From NCBI RefSeq assembly GCF_016458235.1, contig NZ_JAEMHK010000022.1, positions 1 to 44,158 of the forward strand: a stretch of 44,158 bases of DNA, read 5' to 3'. This DNA comes from Geomonas propionica. Lineage in GTDB: Bacteria; Desulfobacterota; Desulfuromonadia; Geobacterales; Geobacteraceae. Below the pieces are notes generated by a model. The model had not been told where the DNA came from and ran no database searches. It worked only from the letters and a program-made list of their open reading frames with translations. The translations under genes were made by a program, and so were the position numbers. This document shows, piece by piece, positions 24,338 to 32,532 of this stretch (position 1 is its first letter; the number at the start of each line of letters is the position of its first letter).

Positions 24338-26737
24338 ATGACACGGGAACCATTGAAGATAATGCCCACCGAAAGCGGCGACAAACAGACAATTCAGAAG
24401 AGTTCGCTGATCCGGCTCTGCGACAGCTGGCTGGAAGCGGTTGCCCAGGGTCTCACCTGCGACAGGAATGAGAAGCGCAGCCGCTTCATCATGCTCTTCC
24501 TCACCGCCTTATTCCTCACCCTGTTCATCATTCCCAGCCCGCAGTTCCTCTCGGTGCACTACCGCGAGGGGGATATCGCCACCTCCGACATCCGCGCCAC
24601 CCAGGACTATCTGATCGAGGACCTGCTGCTGACCGAGAAGAAGAGGTCGGAGGCTGAGGGCGCCGCGCCGTTTGTCTATTCCCTCGCCGTCAACGGCAAC
24701 ATCGAGCTGGTGCGCCGCTTCGAGGACGCGCTCGATCTCATGGACGACGCCACCCTGCATGGCGACGCCAGGCGCAAGGCGGCGGTCGGGGTGCTCGGGG
24801 TGGATATCTCCGAGCCGGAGTTCGCGGCGCTCTCCCGCGTCAAGCAGCAGCGGGCTTTCCTTTCCGACCTGGCGCGGCAGTTGGCACCGCTGTACCGGCA
24901 GCGCATCGTCGCCGACCGCGGCCACTTTGCCGCCGATCTCCGTCACGGCATCGTGGTGGTCGACGAAGCGACCAGGCAGGACGTCGCCGGAGGTGACTAC
25001 AGCGCGAGCATTGACCTCCCCGCCGCCCGCCGTGTCTTCTCCCGGGCCGCCCTGACCCAGGGGGCGGCGCCCCACGACCTGGAGCTCCTCAAAGGCGTGG
25101 CGCTGCGCATGATCGCCCCCAATCTCTCCTTTGACCGCAACGGCACCGACGCCAAGAAGAGCGAAGCGCGCGCCGCGGTGCGCCCGGTGCTCTTCAAGAT
25201 GAAGCGCGGCGAGATGATCGTCCGGGTCGGGGAGCGGGTGACCTCCGAGCAGGCGATGAAGCTGGAGAAGATCTTCAAAAGCAGGAACAGTACCCCCATC
25301 CTCACCGGACTGGGGATCTTCGGCCTCATCCTGGTGCTCTGCTACGCCCCGTACCGCTTCGGCCGCAAGAACATCAGGAAGTTCAACCCGAGCAACAAGG
25401 ACATCCTGCTGCTGTCGCTTCTGACCGTGGGCAACTTCGCCGTCCTCAAGCTGGTGTCAGCGGTTTCCACCGCCCTCGGGGGGCTCTTCCCCTCCATCGA
25501 CACGGCGAGCTATTTCTATCTCTTCCCTTTTGCGGCCTCCGCCATCATCGTCAGGATCATCCTCAACTCCGAGGTCGCCCTGGTCTACTGCGCCATCACC
25601 GCGCCGCTCACCGGGATCATGCTGAACAACTCGCTCCAGGTGGTTGTCTACGCTCTCCTGGGCGGCATCGTCGGCGCCCACGGCGTGCGCCAGTGCAAGG
25701 AGCGGGGCACGATCTACAGCGCCGGCTTCAAGGTGAGCGCGGTGAACATGGCGCTGGCGGTCTGCTTCCACGTCTACAACGACACGCCGCTCTCCCTGCA
25801 GGCGCTGTACTGCATCATCTTCGCCCTGCTGGGCGGTCTGATCAACGCCGTCTATGTCTCCGGCACCATTCCGCTCATCGAGGCGCTGTTCCAGTACACC
25901 ACCGACGTGAAGCTCCTGGAGCTCGCCAATCTCAACTCGCCGCTTTTGCGCGAGCTGATGATCCGGGCGCCGGGCACCTACCACCACAGCGTGCTGGTGG
26001 GGAACATGGTCGAGGCGGGCGCCGAGGCGATCAGCGCCAATCCCCTTCTGGCCCGCGTCGCCGCCTACTACCACGACGTCGGCAAGCTCAAGAAGCCGCA
26101 GTACTTCATCGAGAACATCCGCGACGGCGAGAACCGCCACGACAAGCTCTCCCCCAGCATGAGCGCCCTCATCCTCATCTCGCACATGAAGGACGGGGTC
26201 GAGCTCGCCAAGGAGCACCGCATCGGGCAGCCGATCATCGAGATCATCCGGCAGTCCCACGGCACCTCGCTGATCAATTACTTTTACCTGAAGGCGAAGG
26301 GGCTGGAGACGCCCGGCTCACCTCCCGTGGAGGAACGCGATTTCCGCTACCCCGGTCCCAAGCCGCAGACCAGGGAGGCGGGGCTCGTGCTTCTGGCCGA
26401 CTGCGTGGAGGCCGCCTCGCGCACCCTCACCGACCCGACCCCGGCCCGGATCCAGGGGCTGGTGCAGAAGATCATCAACAACATCTTCATCGACGGGCAG
26501 TTGGACGAGTGCGAGCTGACCCTGAAGAACCTGCACGAGATAGCCAAGAGCTTCAACCAGATACTCGCGGGGATCTATCACCAGCGCATCGATTACCCCG
26601 AGCCTGCCTACAAGGAGAAGACGATTGCCAAGAAGCCAGAGGATTTCGATAGCGAACCGCCAAAGGCGGATGCCGGTCGCGAAGACGCAGCTGCGAAAGG
26701 TGGCGCAGAGGATCTTAGACGCCTTGGGATGTCCTGA
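24338..26737 (+). CDS. 7TM-HD domain protein, PgpH-type cyclic-di-AMP phosphodiesterase
   Basis: This 799-residue membrane protein has the PgpH/YqfF architecture. There is one N-terminal membrane segment (about 48-66, FIMLFLTALFLTLFII), an extracytoplasmic 7TMR-HD sensor domain (about 70-315), a block of seven membrane segments (about 320-510) and a cytoplasmic HD domain (about 535-720). The HD landmarks are RAPGTYHHSVLVGNMVEAGAE, AAYYHDVGKLKKPQYFIEN, SALILISHMKDGVELA and QSHGTSLINYFY, so His-Asp metal ligands are present. The usual HDIG reads HDVG here. PgpH enzymes hydrolyse cyclic-di-AMP. Whether this species makes that signal was not tested. The start is uncertain between 24338 and 24362. 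Its end overlaps ybeY by 113 bases. Confidence 0.92.
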   Translation: MTREPLKIMPTESGDKQTIQKSSLIRLCDSWLEAVAQGLTCDRNEKRSRFIMLFLTALFLTLFIIPSPQFLSVHYREGDIATSDIRATQDYLIEDLLLTEKKRSEAEGAAPFVYSLAVNGNIELVRRFEDALDLMDDATLHGDARRKAAVGVLGVDISEPEFAALSRVKQQRAFLSDLARQLAPLYRQRIVADRGHFAADLRHGIVVVDEATRQDVAGGDYSASIDLPAARRVFSRAALTQGAAPHDLELLKGVALRMIAPNLSFDRNGTDAKKSEARAAVRPVLFKMKRGEMIVRVGERVTSEQAMKLEKIFKSRNSTPILTGLGIFGLILVLCYAPYRFGRKNIRKFNPSNKDILLLSLLTVGNFAVLKLVSAVSTALGGLFPSIDTASYFYLFPFAASAIIVRIILNSEVALVYCAITAPLTGIMLNNSLQVVVYALLGGIVGAHGVRQCKERGTIYSAGFKVSAVNMALAVCFHVYNDTPLSLQALYCIIFALLGGLINAVYVSGTIPLIEALFQYTTDVKLLELANLNSPLLRELMIRAPGTYHHSVLVGNMVEAGAEAISANPLLARVAAYYHDVGKLKKPQYFIENIRDGENRHDKLSPSMSALILISHMKDGVELAKEHRIGQPIIEIIRQSHGTSLINYFYLKAKGLETPGSPPVEERDFRYPGPKPQTREAGLVLLADCVEAASRTLTDPTPARIQGLVQKIINNIFIDGQLDECELTLKNLHEIAKSFNQILAGIYHQRIDYPEPAYKEKTIAKKPEDFDSEPPKADAGREDAAAKGGAEDLRRLGMS

Positions 26738-27089
26738 GGCGGAACTTTCCGTCAGCATCGTGGGGGACCGGTCCATCCGGGTCCTGAACCGGGAATACCT
26801 GGGGCGGGACAAGGCCACCAACGTGATCTCCTTCGCCATGCAGGAGGGCGAGTTCGGCGCCATCAACCCCGAGGTCCTGGGCGACGTGGTCATCTCCGTC
26901 GACACCGCGGCACGCGAGGCCGAGGAGTCCGGGCAGACCTTCCTGGAGCGCCTCTACTTCCTGCTTTTGCACGGCATCCTGCACATCACCGGCTACGACC
27001 ATGAAAGAAGCGGGGAGGCCGAGGCCGCCCGCATGGAGGCCAAGGAGCGGGAGATCTTTTCCCTGCTGGTCGAGGAAGGGCTTGTCTAG
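26625..27089 (+). CDS. ybeY: Endoribonuclease YbeY (16S rRNA maturation)
   Basis: YbeY is a zinc-dependent RNase needed for 16S rRNA 3'-end maturation and ribosome quality control. TTG 26625 is chosen because AAGGAG lies 7 bases upstream and the family N-terminus ISIANRQRRMPV then appears. This gives 154 residues. The first 113 bases lie inside the end of pgpH in another frame. Conserved blocks are LNREYLGRDKATNVISFAMQEGE, LGDVVISVDTA and the zinc motif HGILHITGYDHE, with its three His. It sits between pgpH and dgkA, the usual order in Gram-positive and delta genomes. A repeat-rich 81-base gap follows. Confidence 0.95.
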   Translation: MPRSQRISIANRQRRMPVAKTQLRKVAQRILDALGCPEAELSVSIVGDRSIRVLNREYLGRDKATNVISFAMQEGEFGAINPEVLGDVVISVDTAAREAEESGQTFLERLYFLLLHGILHITGYDHERSGEAEAARMEAKEREIFSLLVEEGLV

Positions 27090-27098
27090 CCGGGGCAG

Positions 27099-27168
27099 GG
27101 GCTTGCCGGCCGCTGCCTTGGCGAACCCCGGCCTGCCGGCCGAAGCCTCAGCGAAGGCCGGAGGCTCG
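27099..27168. repeat. Two degenerate tandem copies of a GCCGGCA-type intergenic repeat
   Basis: Read on the minus strand, two units of about 29-30 bases share TTCGC(T/C)(G/A)AGGC then GCCGGCA. They encode the FAEASAGRP / FAKAAAGKP pattern in one frame. I recall this AEASAGKP-type repeat from intergenic sites in many genomes. It fills most of the ybeY-dgkA gap. Confidence 0.65.
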
Positions 27169-27170
27169 AT

Positions 27171-27890
27171 ATGAAGCCCACCCGCTTCATTGACTCCGTC
27201 AACTGCGCCATAGAGGGGATCCTCCACACCACGCGCACGCAGAAGCACATGCGCTACCACTTCCTCGCGGCGGTGGCCGTGCTGTTCGCGGCGCTCTTGT
27301 TGCGGGTCTCCTCGGTCGAGTTCATGCTGCTGGCCCTGGCCATCAGCTTCGTCCTCTTCGCGGAGCTCCTCAACACCGCCATCGAGGTGGTGGTGGACAT
27401 GATCTCCCCGGAGTTCCACCCCATGGCCAAGCTCGCCAAGGACGTGGCGGCGGGAGCCGTGCTGGTGGCCGCCTTCGGCACCGCCATCATGGGCTACCTG
27501 GTGCTCTCTAAGTACGTGCTTCCCTGGCAGCGGCTTGGCCTTGAGATGGTGGGGAGCGAGTCGGAACTGGGCATGCTGGTCTCGGCGGTCCTGGTGCTGA
27601 TCGTGGTGGTGATCCTCAAGGCGCGCAGCGGGACCGGTAAGCCCCTCGAAGGGGGCGGCGTCAGCGGCCATTCGGCGGTCGCCTTCTCCATCGCCACCTC
27701 GGTATCGCTGCACACCCAGGACCCGCTCATCGCACTTTTCTGCTTCATCCTGGCCGCGATGGTGAGCCACTCGCGCCTCCTGCTCAGGATCCACCGTCCC
27801 CGCGAGGTTGTGCTGGGGGCGGGCGTCGGACTGGGGATCACCCTGGCAGTGCACCTGCTGTTCCGTGCCTTCTGGCGGTGCGGACTATGA
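27171..27890 (+). CDS. Undecaprenol/diacylglycerol kinase-PAP2 phosphatase fusion (DgkA-like)
   Basis: This is a 239-residue membrane protein with two parts. Residues about 1-115 are a DgkA-type kinase: FIDSVNCAIEGILHTTRTQKHMRYH, EFMLLALAISFVLFAELLNTAIEVVVD, and the HPMAKLAKDVAAGAVLV signature. After membrane segments, residues about 160-235 resemble PAP2 phosphatase motifs: a GHSAVAFSIATSV block and a late SRLLLRIHRPREVVLGAGVG block. In Gram-positives and related groups this kinase phosphorylates undecaprenol, and PAP2 enzymes dephosphorylate undecaprenyl pyrophosphate. The fusion suggests lipid-carrier recycling for peptidoglycan. The classical PAP2 KxxxxxxRP motif is degenerate, so phosphatase activity is uncertain. 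Confidence 0.88.
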   Translation: MKPTRFIDSVNCAIEGILHTTRTQKHMRYHFLAAVAVLFAALLLRVSSVEFMLLALAISFVLFAELLNTAIEVVVDMISPEFHPMAKLAKDVAAGAVLVAAFGTAIMGYLVLSKYVLPWQRLGLEMVGSESELGMLVSAVLVLIVVVILKARSGTGKPLEGGGVSGHSAVAFSIATSVSLHTQDPLIALFCFILAAMVSHSRLLLRIHRPREVVLGAGVGLGITLAVHLLFRAFWRCGL

Positions 27891-27923
27891 CGGATAATGC
27901 TTCAACATTAAGGAGACACATCC

Positions 27924-28781
27924 TTGGAAGAGGGTAACGGACGCAAGGGCCAGGGAATCATGGAATCCTTGACCCGGCTCTTATACGGCAAAAAGAAGGT
28001 AACCGGGGCGGAGATCCAGGAGATCATGGACGCCGGGGAGGAAGAAGGGCTCATCAACCAGGAGGAGAACGCGATGATCCGTTCCATCCTGACCCTGGGT
28101 GATTCCATGGTGCGCGAGATCATGCTGCCGCGTATGGAGATGGCCTGCGTTTCTATCGAACTCGAGGTGCGCGAGGTGCTGAAGTCGATCATCGCCTCCG
28201 GCCACTCCCGGCTTCCGGTCTACGAAGGGACCATCGACAACATCATCGGCCTCATCTACGCCAAGGACCTGCTCCGGTACTGGGGCGAGCCTGATGACGC
28301 CATCGAACTCAGAAAGCTGATCCGCCCCCCCTTTTTCATCCCGGAGACCAAGAACCTGGAGGAGCTGCTGCACGACTTCAAGAAGCGGCGCGTGCACATG
28401 GCGGTGGTTATCGACGAGTACGGCGGCACCGCCGGCCTGGTCACCATCGAGGACCTGCTCGAAGAAATCGTGGGGGACATCCAGGACGAGTATGACCTGG
28501 AGACCGAGCGCCTCTCGGTGCAGGGGGACGGCTCCATCGTCGCTGACGGCCGGCTTCCCATCGAGGAGCTGGAGGAGCACTTCGACGTCGGGATCGAGAA
28601 GGAAAACTTCGAGACGGTGGGGGGGCTCCTGTTTCACCTGACCGGGCGCATTCCCGCGGCCGGCGACGTGATCGAGAACGACTCGCTGGTGCTCACCGTG
28701 CTCGAGGCGGACGAGAGACGGATCGCCAAGGTGCACATCGCGAAGAAGCAGGAGCCGGTTGGGGAGTCTGAGGAGTCGTGA
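27924..28781 (+). CDS. CBS and CorC/HlyC domain protein (YbeX/CorC-like)
   Basis: This 285-residue cytoplasmic protein has a CBS pair (about 60-190: [40 protein letters not shown], and [33 protein letters not shown]) and a C-terminal CorC/HlyC domain (about 205-275, [36 protein letters not shown]). TTG 27924 is the start, with AAGGAG 11 bases upstream. There is no membrane domain, so it matches YbeX/CorC rather than the integral-membrane MgtE/HlyC-CNNM types. E. coli ybeX is in the ybeY-ybeX-lnt order and is linked to Mg/Co homeostasis and ribosome metabolism. The same order appears here, with dgkA inserted. Its TGA stop overlaps the lnt GTG. Confidence 0.92.
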   Translation: MEEGNGRKGQGIMESLTRLLYGKKKVTGAEIQEIMDAGEEEGLINQEENAMIRSILTLGDSMVREIMLPRMEMACVSIELEVREVLKSIIASGHSRLPVYEGTIDNIIGLIYAKDLLRYWGEPDDAIELRKLIRPPFFIPETKNLEELLHDFKKRRVHMAVVIDEYGGTAGLVTIEDLLEEIVGDIQDEYDLETERLSVQGDGSIVADGRLPIEELEEHFDVGIEKENFETVGGLLFHLTGRIPAAGDVIENDSLVLTVLEADERRIAKVHIAKKQEPVGESEES

Positions 28782-30316
28782 CCGCGAGGACGGCCATCGC
28801 AGGCGAGGCAACCGCCGGACGTTACCTGCTGGCGCTGCTCTCGGGCGTGTTGCTGGCACTTTCCTTCCCGCTGCCCGGTGTGTCGGCGTTGGCGTGGGTC
28901 GCCTTCGCGCCGCTTTTACTGGCTGCCGACCGCGTTTCGCCGAGGCTCGCGTTCCGGCTAGGCTTCACGGCCGGCTGCGTCGCCTACGCCGGCATCCTTT
29001 ACTGGCTGAACGTGGTGATGATGAACTACGGGAAGCTGCACTGGACGGTGAGCGTCACGCTCTACCTCGTCCTGGTCGGCTACCTGGCGCTCTACCCGGG
29101 CGCGGTGCTCTGGCTGGTGCGCCGCTGCGAAGCGAGCCGCATTCCGCTTCTGTGCTCCTTTCCGCTTTTGTGGGTGACCGGCGAAGCGATTCGCTCCTAC
29201 GTCCTGACCGGCTTTCCCTGGGCGAGCCTCGGGTACTCCCAGTATCGCACCCTGCCGCTGATCCAGATCAGCGACCTGACTGGTGTGTACGGGGTGAGCT
29301 TCCTGATCGCGCTGGCCAACGTCGTGGTTTACCGGATCTGGGTTTCCATGCGCTACCGCAAGCCCTACCCGGTGCGCGCCCTGCTGCTCCTGGTGCTGCT
29401 TATGGCCGCTACCATGGTCTACGGCGTCGCCGCCCTGACCCGCAGCGACAAGGGCGAGGTGCGCAGGGTACTGCTGGTGCAGGGGAACATCCCTCAGGAC
29501 CGGAAGTGGGACCCGGCCTTTCAGGATGCGACGCTGAAGACCTACGAGCGGCTCACCCGGGAGGGGAACCCGGAACCGGGCACCCTGGTGGTCTGGCCCG
29601 AGAGCGCCCTGCCGTTTTTCCTGCAGCAGGAGCCGGCCTTTGCCGCCCGGGTCAGCGCCCTGGCCGTCGAACTGAAGAGCCCGCTCGTGGTGGGAAGCCC
29701 GGCCTACGAACTGCGGGAGGGGAGGGCACGCTACCTGAACAGTGCCTTCCTCATCTCCGAGCAGGGGGGCATCGCCGGGAGAAGCGACAAGCTGCACCTG
29801 GTCCCCTTCGGCGAGTACGTGCCGCTGGCGCCGCTGCTCCCCTTCGTGAACAAACTGGTGACCGGCATCGGCGACTTCTCCCCCGGTAAGCAGGCCGTGG
29901 TGCTGCCGTCCTCCGTGGGGAAGCTGGGCGTGCTGGTCTGCTTCGAGGGGATCTTTCCCGAAGTGGCCAACGCCTATGTCGAAAAGGGTGCCCAGGTGCT
30001 GGTGAACATCACCAACGACGCCTGGTTCGGGCGCAGTTCCGCCCCCTACCAGCACCTCTCCATGACCGTGTTCCGGGCCGTGGAGAACCGGGTTCCCCTG
30101 GTGCGCGCCGCCAACACCGGGATCTCCTCGGTGATCGACAGCAAGGGGCACATCCGGGGCATGACCCAGCTCTTCCAGGAGGCGACCTTGAGCGGCGAGG
30201 TGAGGCCCGGCACCGGGCGGACCTTCTACAACCGTTTCGGCGACCTCTTTGCCCTGATCTGCCTGGCCGGCAGCATCGGCATGGGCATCGCCTGTTATCG
30301 CGGGCGCCGCTACTGA
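28778..30316 (+). CDS. lnt: Apolipoprotein N-acyltransferase
   Basis: Lnt adds the third acyl chain to the N-terminal Cys of lipoproteins at the inner membrane. The 512-residue protein has about six N-terminal membrane segments (about 15-220) and a nitrilase-like domain (about 225-480). The catalytic triad lines up: Glu275 in WPESALP, Lys338 in [15 protein letters not shown] and Cys388 in VCFEGIFPE. The [17 protein letters not shown] and [12 protein letters not shown] blocks are intact. GTG 28778 lies inside the corC stop codon. Its presence fits a Gram-negative cell that triacylates lipoproteins. Several lipoproteins in this window are candidate substrates. Confidence 0.96.
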   Translation: MTARTAIAGEATAGRYLLALLSGVLLALSFPLPGVSALAWVAFAPLLLAADRVSPRLAFRLGFTAGCVAYAGILYWLNVVMMNYGKLHWTVSVTLYLVLVGYLALYPGAVLWLVRRCEASRIPLLCSFPLLWVTGEAIRSYVLTGFPWASLGYSQYRTLPLIQISDLTGVYGVSFLIALANVVVYRIWVSMRYRKPYPVRALLLLVLLMAATMVYGVAALTRSDKGEVRRVLLVQGNIPQDRKWDPAFQDATLKTYERLTREGNPEPGTLVVWPESALPFFLQQEPAFAARVSALAVELKSPLVVGSPAYELREGRARYLNSAFLISEQGGIAGRSDKLHLVPFGEYVPLAPLLPFVNKLVTGIGDFSPGKQAVVLPSSVGKLGVLVCFEGIFPEVANAYVEKGAQVLVNITNDAWFGRSSAPYQHLSMTVFRAVENRVPLVRAANTGISSVIDSKGHIRGMTQLFQEATLSGEVRPGTGRTFYNRFGDLFALICLAGSIGMGIACYRGRRY

Positions 30317-30374
30317 TTTTTTGCCACCATCAATGATCGCCATACAGGCGATGCGACCATAAAGGAGTTTCCAG

Positions 30375-31491
30375 ATGTTCAGAGAAGAAATTGCCAAAAT
30401 CGAAGACCTTGCCGAGCGAATCCACAAACTCCGGGGGTCTCTTTGACGTAGATGACAAACGGGAGCGGATGCATGAGCTCGAGGAGCTGACCTCCCGCGC
30501 CGATTTCTGGAATGACGCTGACAAGGCGCAGAAGGTGCTCAAGGACCGGATGGCGATGGAGAAGGACGTCACCACCTGGGAAAGCCTCGACCGCCAGGCC
30601 CGCGACATCCAGGAACTGATCGAGCTGGGGAGCGAGGAGCAGGACGAGGCGACCCTGGCCGAGGTTCACGCCATGAACGAGCAGTTGGAGAGCGGGGTGA
30701 GCCAGGCGGAGTTTCGCAGGATGCTCTCCGGTCCCCACGACGCCTCCGGCGCGTTCGTCTCCGTCAACTCCGGGGCCGGCGGCACCGAGTCGCAAGACTG
30801 GGCCGAGATGCTCTTGCGCATGTACCTGCGCTACTGCGAGAAGAAGGGGTGGAAGACCGAGATCACCGACTACCAGGAAGGTGACGGCGCCGGCATCAAG
30901 GGGGTGACCTTCGCGGTCACCGGCGAGTTCGCCTACGGCTACCTGAAGGCGGAGGCGGGCATCCACCGGTTGGTGCGCATCTCACCCTTTGACAGCAGCG
31001 CACGGCGCCACACCTCGTTCGCCTCCGTGTTCATCTTCCCGGTGATCGAGGAAGAGGACATCGAGATCAAGATTCCGGAGAGCGACCTGAGGATCGACAC
31101 CTACCGTTCCTCGGGCGCCGGCGGCCAGCACGTCAACACCACCGACTCGGCCATCAGGATCACCCATCTCCCCACCGGCACCGTGGTGGCCTGCCAGAGC
31201 GAGCGCAGCCAGCACATGAACAAGGCGACCGCCATGAAGGTGCTCCGCTCCAAGCTCTACGAAATGGAGATCAGGGAGCGCGAGGCCAAGGCGGCCGACA
31301 TCGCGGGCGAGAAAAAGGAAATCGGCTGGGGGAGCCAGATCCGCTCCTACGTGCTGCACCCCTACAAGATGGTCAAGGACCTGCGTACCGGTGTGGAGAG
31401 CGGCAACCCGGACAACGTCCTGGACGGCGCCCTCGACGATTTCGTGGTCCCGTACCTGATGGGCGTGCGCCGGGAGACCAAGGATATTTAG
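30375..31491 (+). CDS. prfB: Peptide chain release factor 2, with programmed +1 frameshift
   Basis: RF2 releases the peptide at UAA and UGA. ATG 30375 follows AAAGGAG. The frame reads 23 codons to CTT, then a UGA at 30444-30446. A GGGGG run lies 3 bases before the CTTTGAC slip site (30441-30447). This is the classic RF2 self-regulation site: when RF2 is low, the ribosome slips +1 and continues at GAC (30445). The joined product is 371 residues. The RF2 anticodon-like motif SPF (VRISPFDSSARRH) and catalytic GGQ (SSGAGGQHVNTTDSA) are present. This is not a broken gene. It follows lnt after 58 bases. Confidence 0.97.
30441..30447 (+). promoter_or_regulatory. Programmed +1 frameshift site of prfB
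   Basis: CTTTGAC has a Shine-Dalgarno-like GGGGG 3 bases upstream (30433-30437). The UGA serves as the sensor of RF2 level. Frame 0 stops at 30446, and frame +1 runs open to 31491. Confidence 0.95.
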
Positions 31492-31526
31492 GGGCATTCA
31501 GGCGAAAGTCTCTTTCCCCCTCCCAG

Positions 31527-31547
31527 CCCTCCCCCTCCGGGGGCGGG
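31527..31547. repeat. GC-only hairpin before the SPOR-NlpC gene
   Basis: CCC, T, CCCCC and TC face CGGGGG, C and GGG in an imperfect hairpin without a T run. It lies between prfB and the following lipoprotein gene, in a stretch of C-rich sequence from 31511. Confidence 0.65.
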
Positions 31548-31566
31548 TGTAACACAAGGAACAATA

Positions 31567-32382
31567 ATGCTTAAGACGGCAAGACTGTTGATCATATATC
31601 TTCTCCTCCTGGCACCTGCGGCCACCGGCTGCGCCGCGCAGCGCGCCGGTCTTTCCAGCGTCGGCTTCGCCATCCAGGTGGGCGCCTTCTCAGACGTGAA
31701 AAACGCCGAGCGGCTCACCCGGAAGCTGCAGGAGCAGGGGATAGAAGCCTTCTACTTCAAACGGGAAAACGGCATCTACGCGGTCCGTTTCGGCGACTTC
31801 GCCCGGCGCGAAGAGGCACGCAAGGCGGCCCAGAAGCTGGTGAAGGAGCACACCATCGGCTCCTATTTCATCGCGCCGCCGCAACCAGACCGCACCGTGC
31901 TGGTGCGGGAGACCGTGATCGAGAAGGCACCGTCCCCGTCCATCACCAAACCGACCAAGCCGGTGCCCCCGGGCAAAAGGAAAGAGGAACCGGTAAAGCG
32001 TGACCGCGGCGACATGGGCAATATCGCCGCCCGCACCGCCGAGCGTTTCGTTGGCATCCCGTACCGCTGGGGCGGGGACACCGTCGTCGACGGCATGGAC
32101 TGCAGCGGTTTCGTGCGCGCGGTCTACAACCTGTGCGGCATCAACATTCCGCGCACCTCCCGCGAGCAGTACCGGGTGGGGGATGCCATCGCGCGCGACG
32201 AGCTTAAAGACGGCGACCTGGTATTCTTCGGCGCCTCCAGCGACGAGATCAACCATGTCGGCATCTTCGTGGGCAACGGCCGCTTCGTCCATGCGCCGCG
32301 CCGCGGCGATGACATCAAGGTGAGTTCCATGGACGAGTCCTACTTCCAGAAAAAGTTCGTGGGAGCCAAGCGCTATTTTTAA
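31567..32382 (+). CDS. SPOR and NlpC/P60 domain lipoprotein
   Basis: This 271-residue lipoprotein is anchored through Cys22 (AATGC lipobox after a hydrophobic signal). A SPOR domain covers about 30-105 (GFAIQVGAFSDVKNAERLTRKLQEQGIEAFYF, VRFGDFARREEARKAAQKLV), and SPOR binds denuded peptidoglycan glycans at division sites. A Pro/Lys linker (about 110-150) leads to an NlpC/P60 cysteine peptidase domain (about 155-270). Cys179 in MDCSGFVRAVY, His230 in INHVGIFVG and His242 in RFVHAPRRG form the triad. It should cleave peptidoglycan stem peptides at septal sites. The order SPOR then NlpC is a less common pairing. It follows prfB after 75 bases. Confidence 0.9.
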   Translation: MLKTARLLIIYLLLLAPAATGCAAQRAGLSSVGFAIQVGAFSDVKNAERLTRKLQEQGIEAFYFKRENGIYAVRFGDFARREEARKAAQKLVKEHTIGSYFIAPPQPDRTVLVRETVIEKAPSPSITKPTKPVPPGKRKEEPVKRDRGDMGNIAARTAERFVGIPYRWGGDTVVDGMDCSGFVRAVYNLCGINIPRTSREQYRVGDAIARDELKDGDLVFFGASSDEINHVGIFVGNGRFVHAPRRGDDIKVSSMDESYFQKKFVGAKRYF

Positions 32383-32434
32383 TACTTGCGCCTCAAGCAC
32401 CGATAAGGTCCAGGCCGGGCAAATGTAGAGCAAA

Positions 32435-32465
32435 GGGGGACAGGCACCTCCGGAGCCAGTCCCCT
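32435..32465. repeat. Dispersed-type palindromic repeat, GGGGACAGGC family
   Basis: GGGGACAGGC and GCCAGTCCCC form ten-base arms, nine of ten paired, around CACCTCCGGA-like centre bases. I recall this GGGGACAGGC...GCCAGTCCCC unit as frequent in Geobacter intergenic DNA. Only one copy lies in this window. Confidence 0.65.
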
Positions 32466-32487
32466 CCCGAGCCTGGGACGTTAACGC

Positions 32488-32508
32488 AGAACATAGAACG
32501 TAGAACCT
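32488..32508. repeat. Three tandem heptamers AGAAC(A/G/C)T
   Basis: AGAACAT, AGAACGT and AGAACCT follow one another directly, 25 bases before the DUF1015 start. It is a short tandem repeat, with unknown role. Confidence 0.7.
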
Positions 32509-32532
32509 GATTACATCGACACAGGAGCAGTT

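Noticed and set aside
26625..26737. Frameshift error joining PgpH and YbeY
   Set aside because: Both proteins are of expected length, and ybeY has its own ribosome site and N-terminal motif.
27099..27168. A small minus-strand protein in the ybeY-dgkA gap
   Set aside because: The apparent peptide is produced by the repeat itself and continues into antisense of dgkA and ybeY.
30375..30446. prfB looks like a pseudogene with an early stop
   Set aside because: The UGA is at the RF2 slip site CTTTGAC with GGGGG upstream, so it is programmed.
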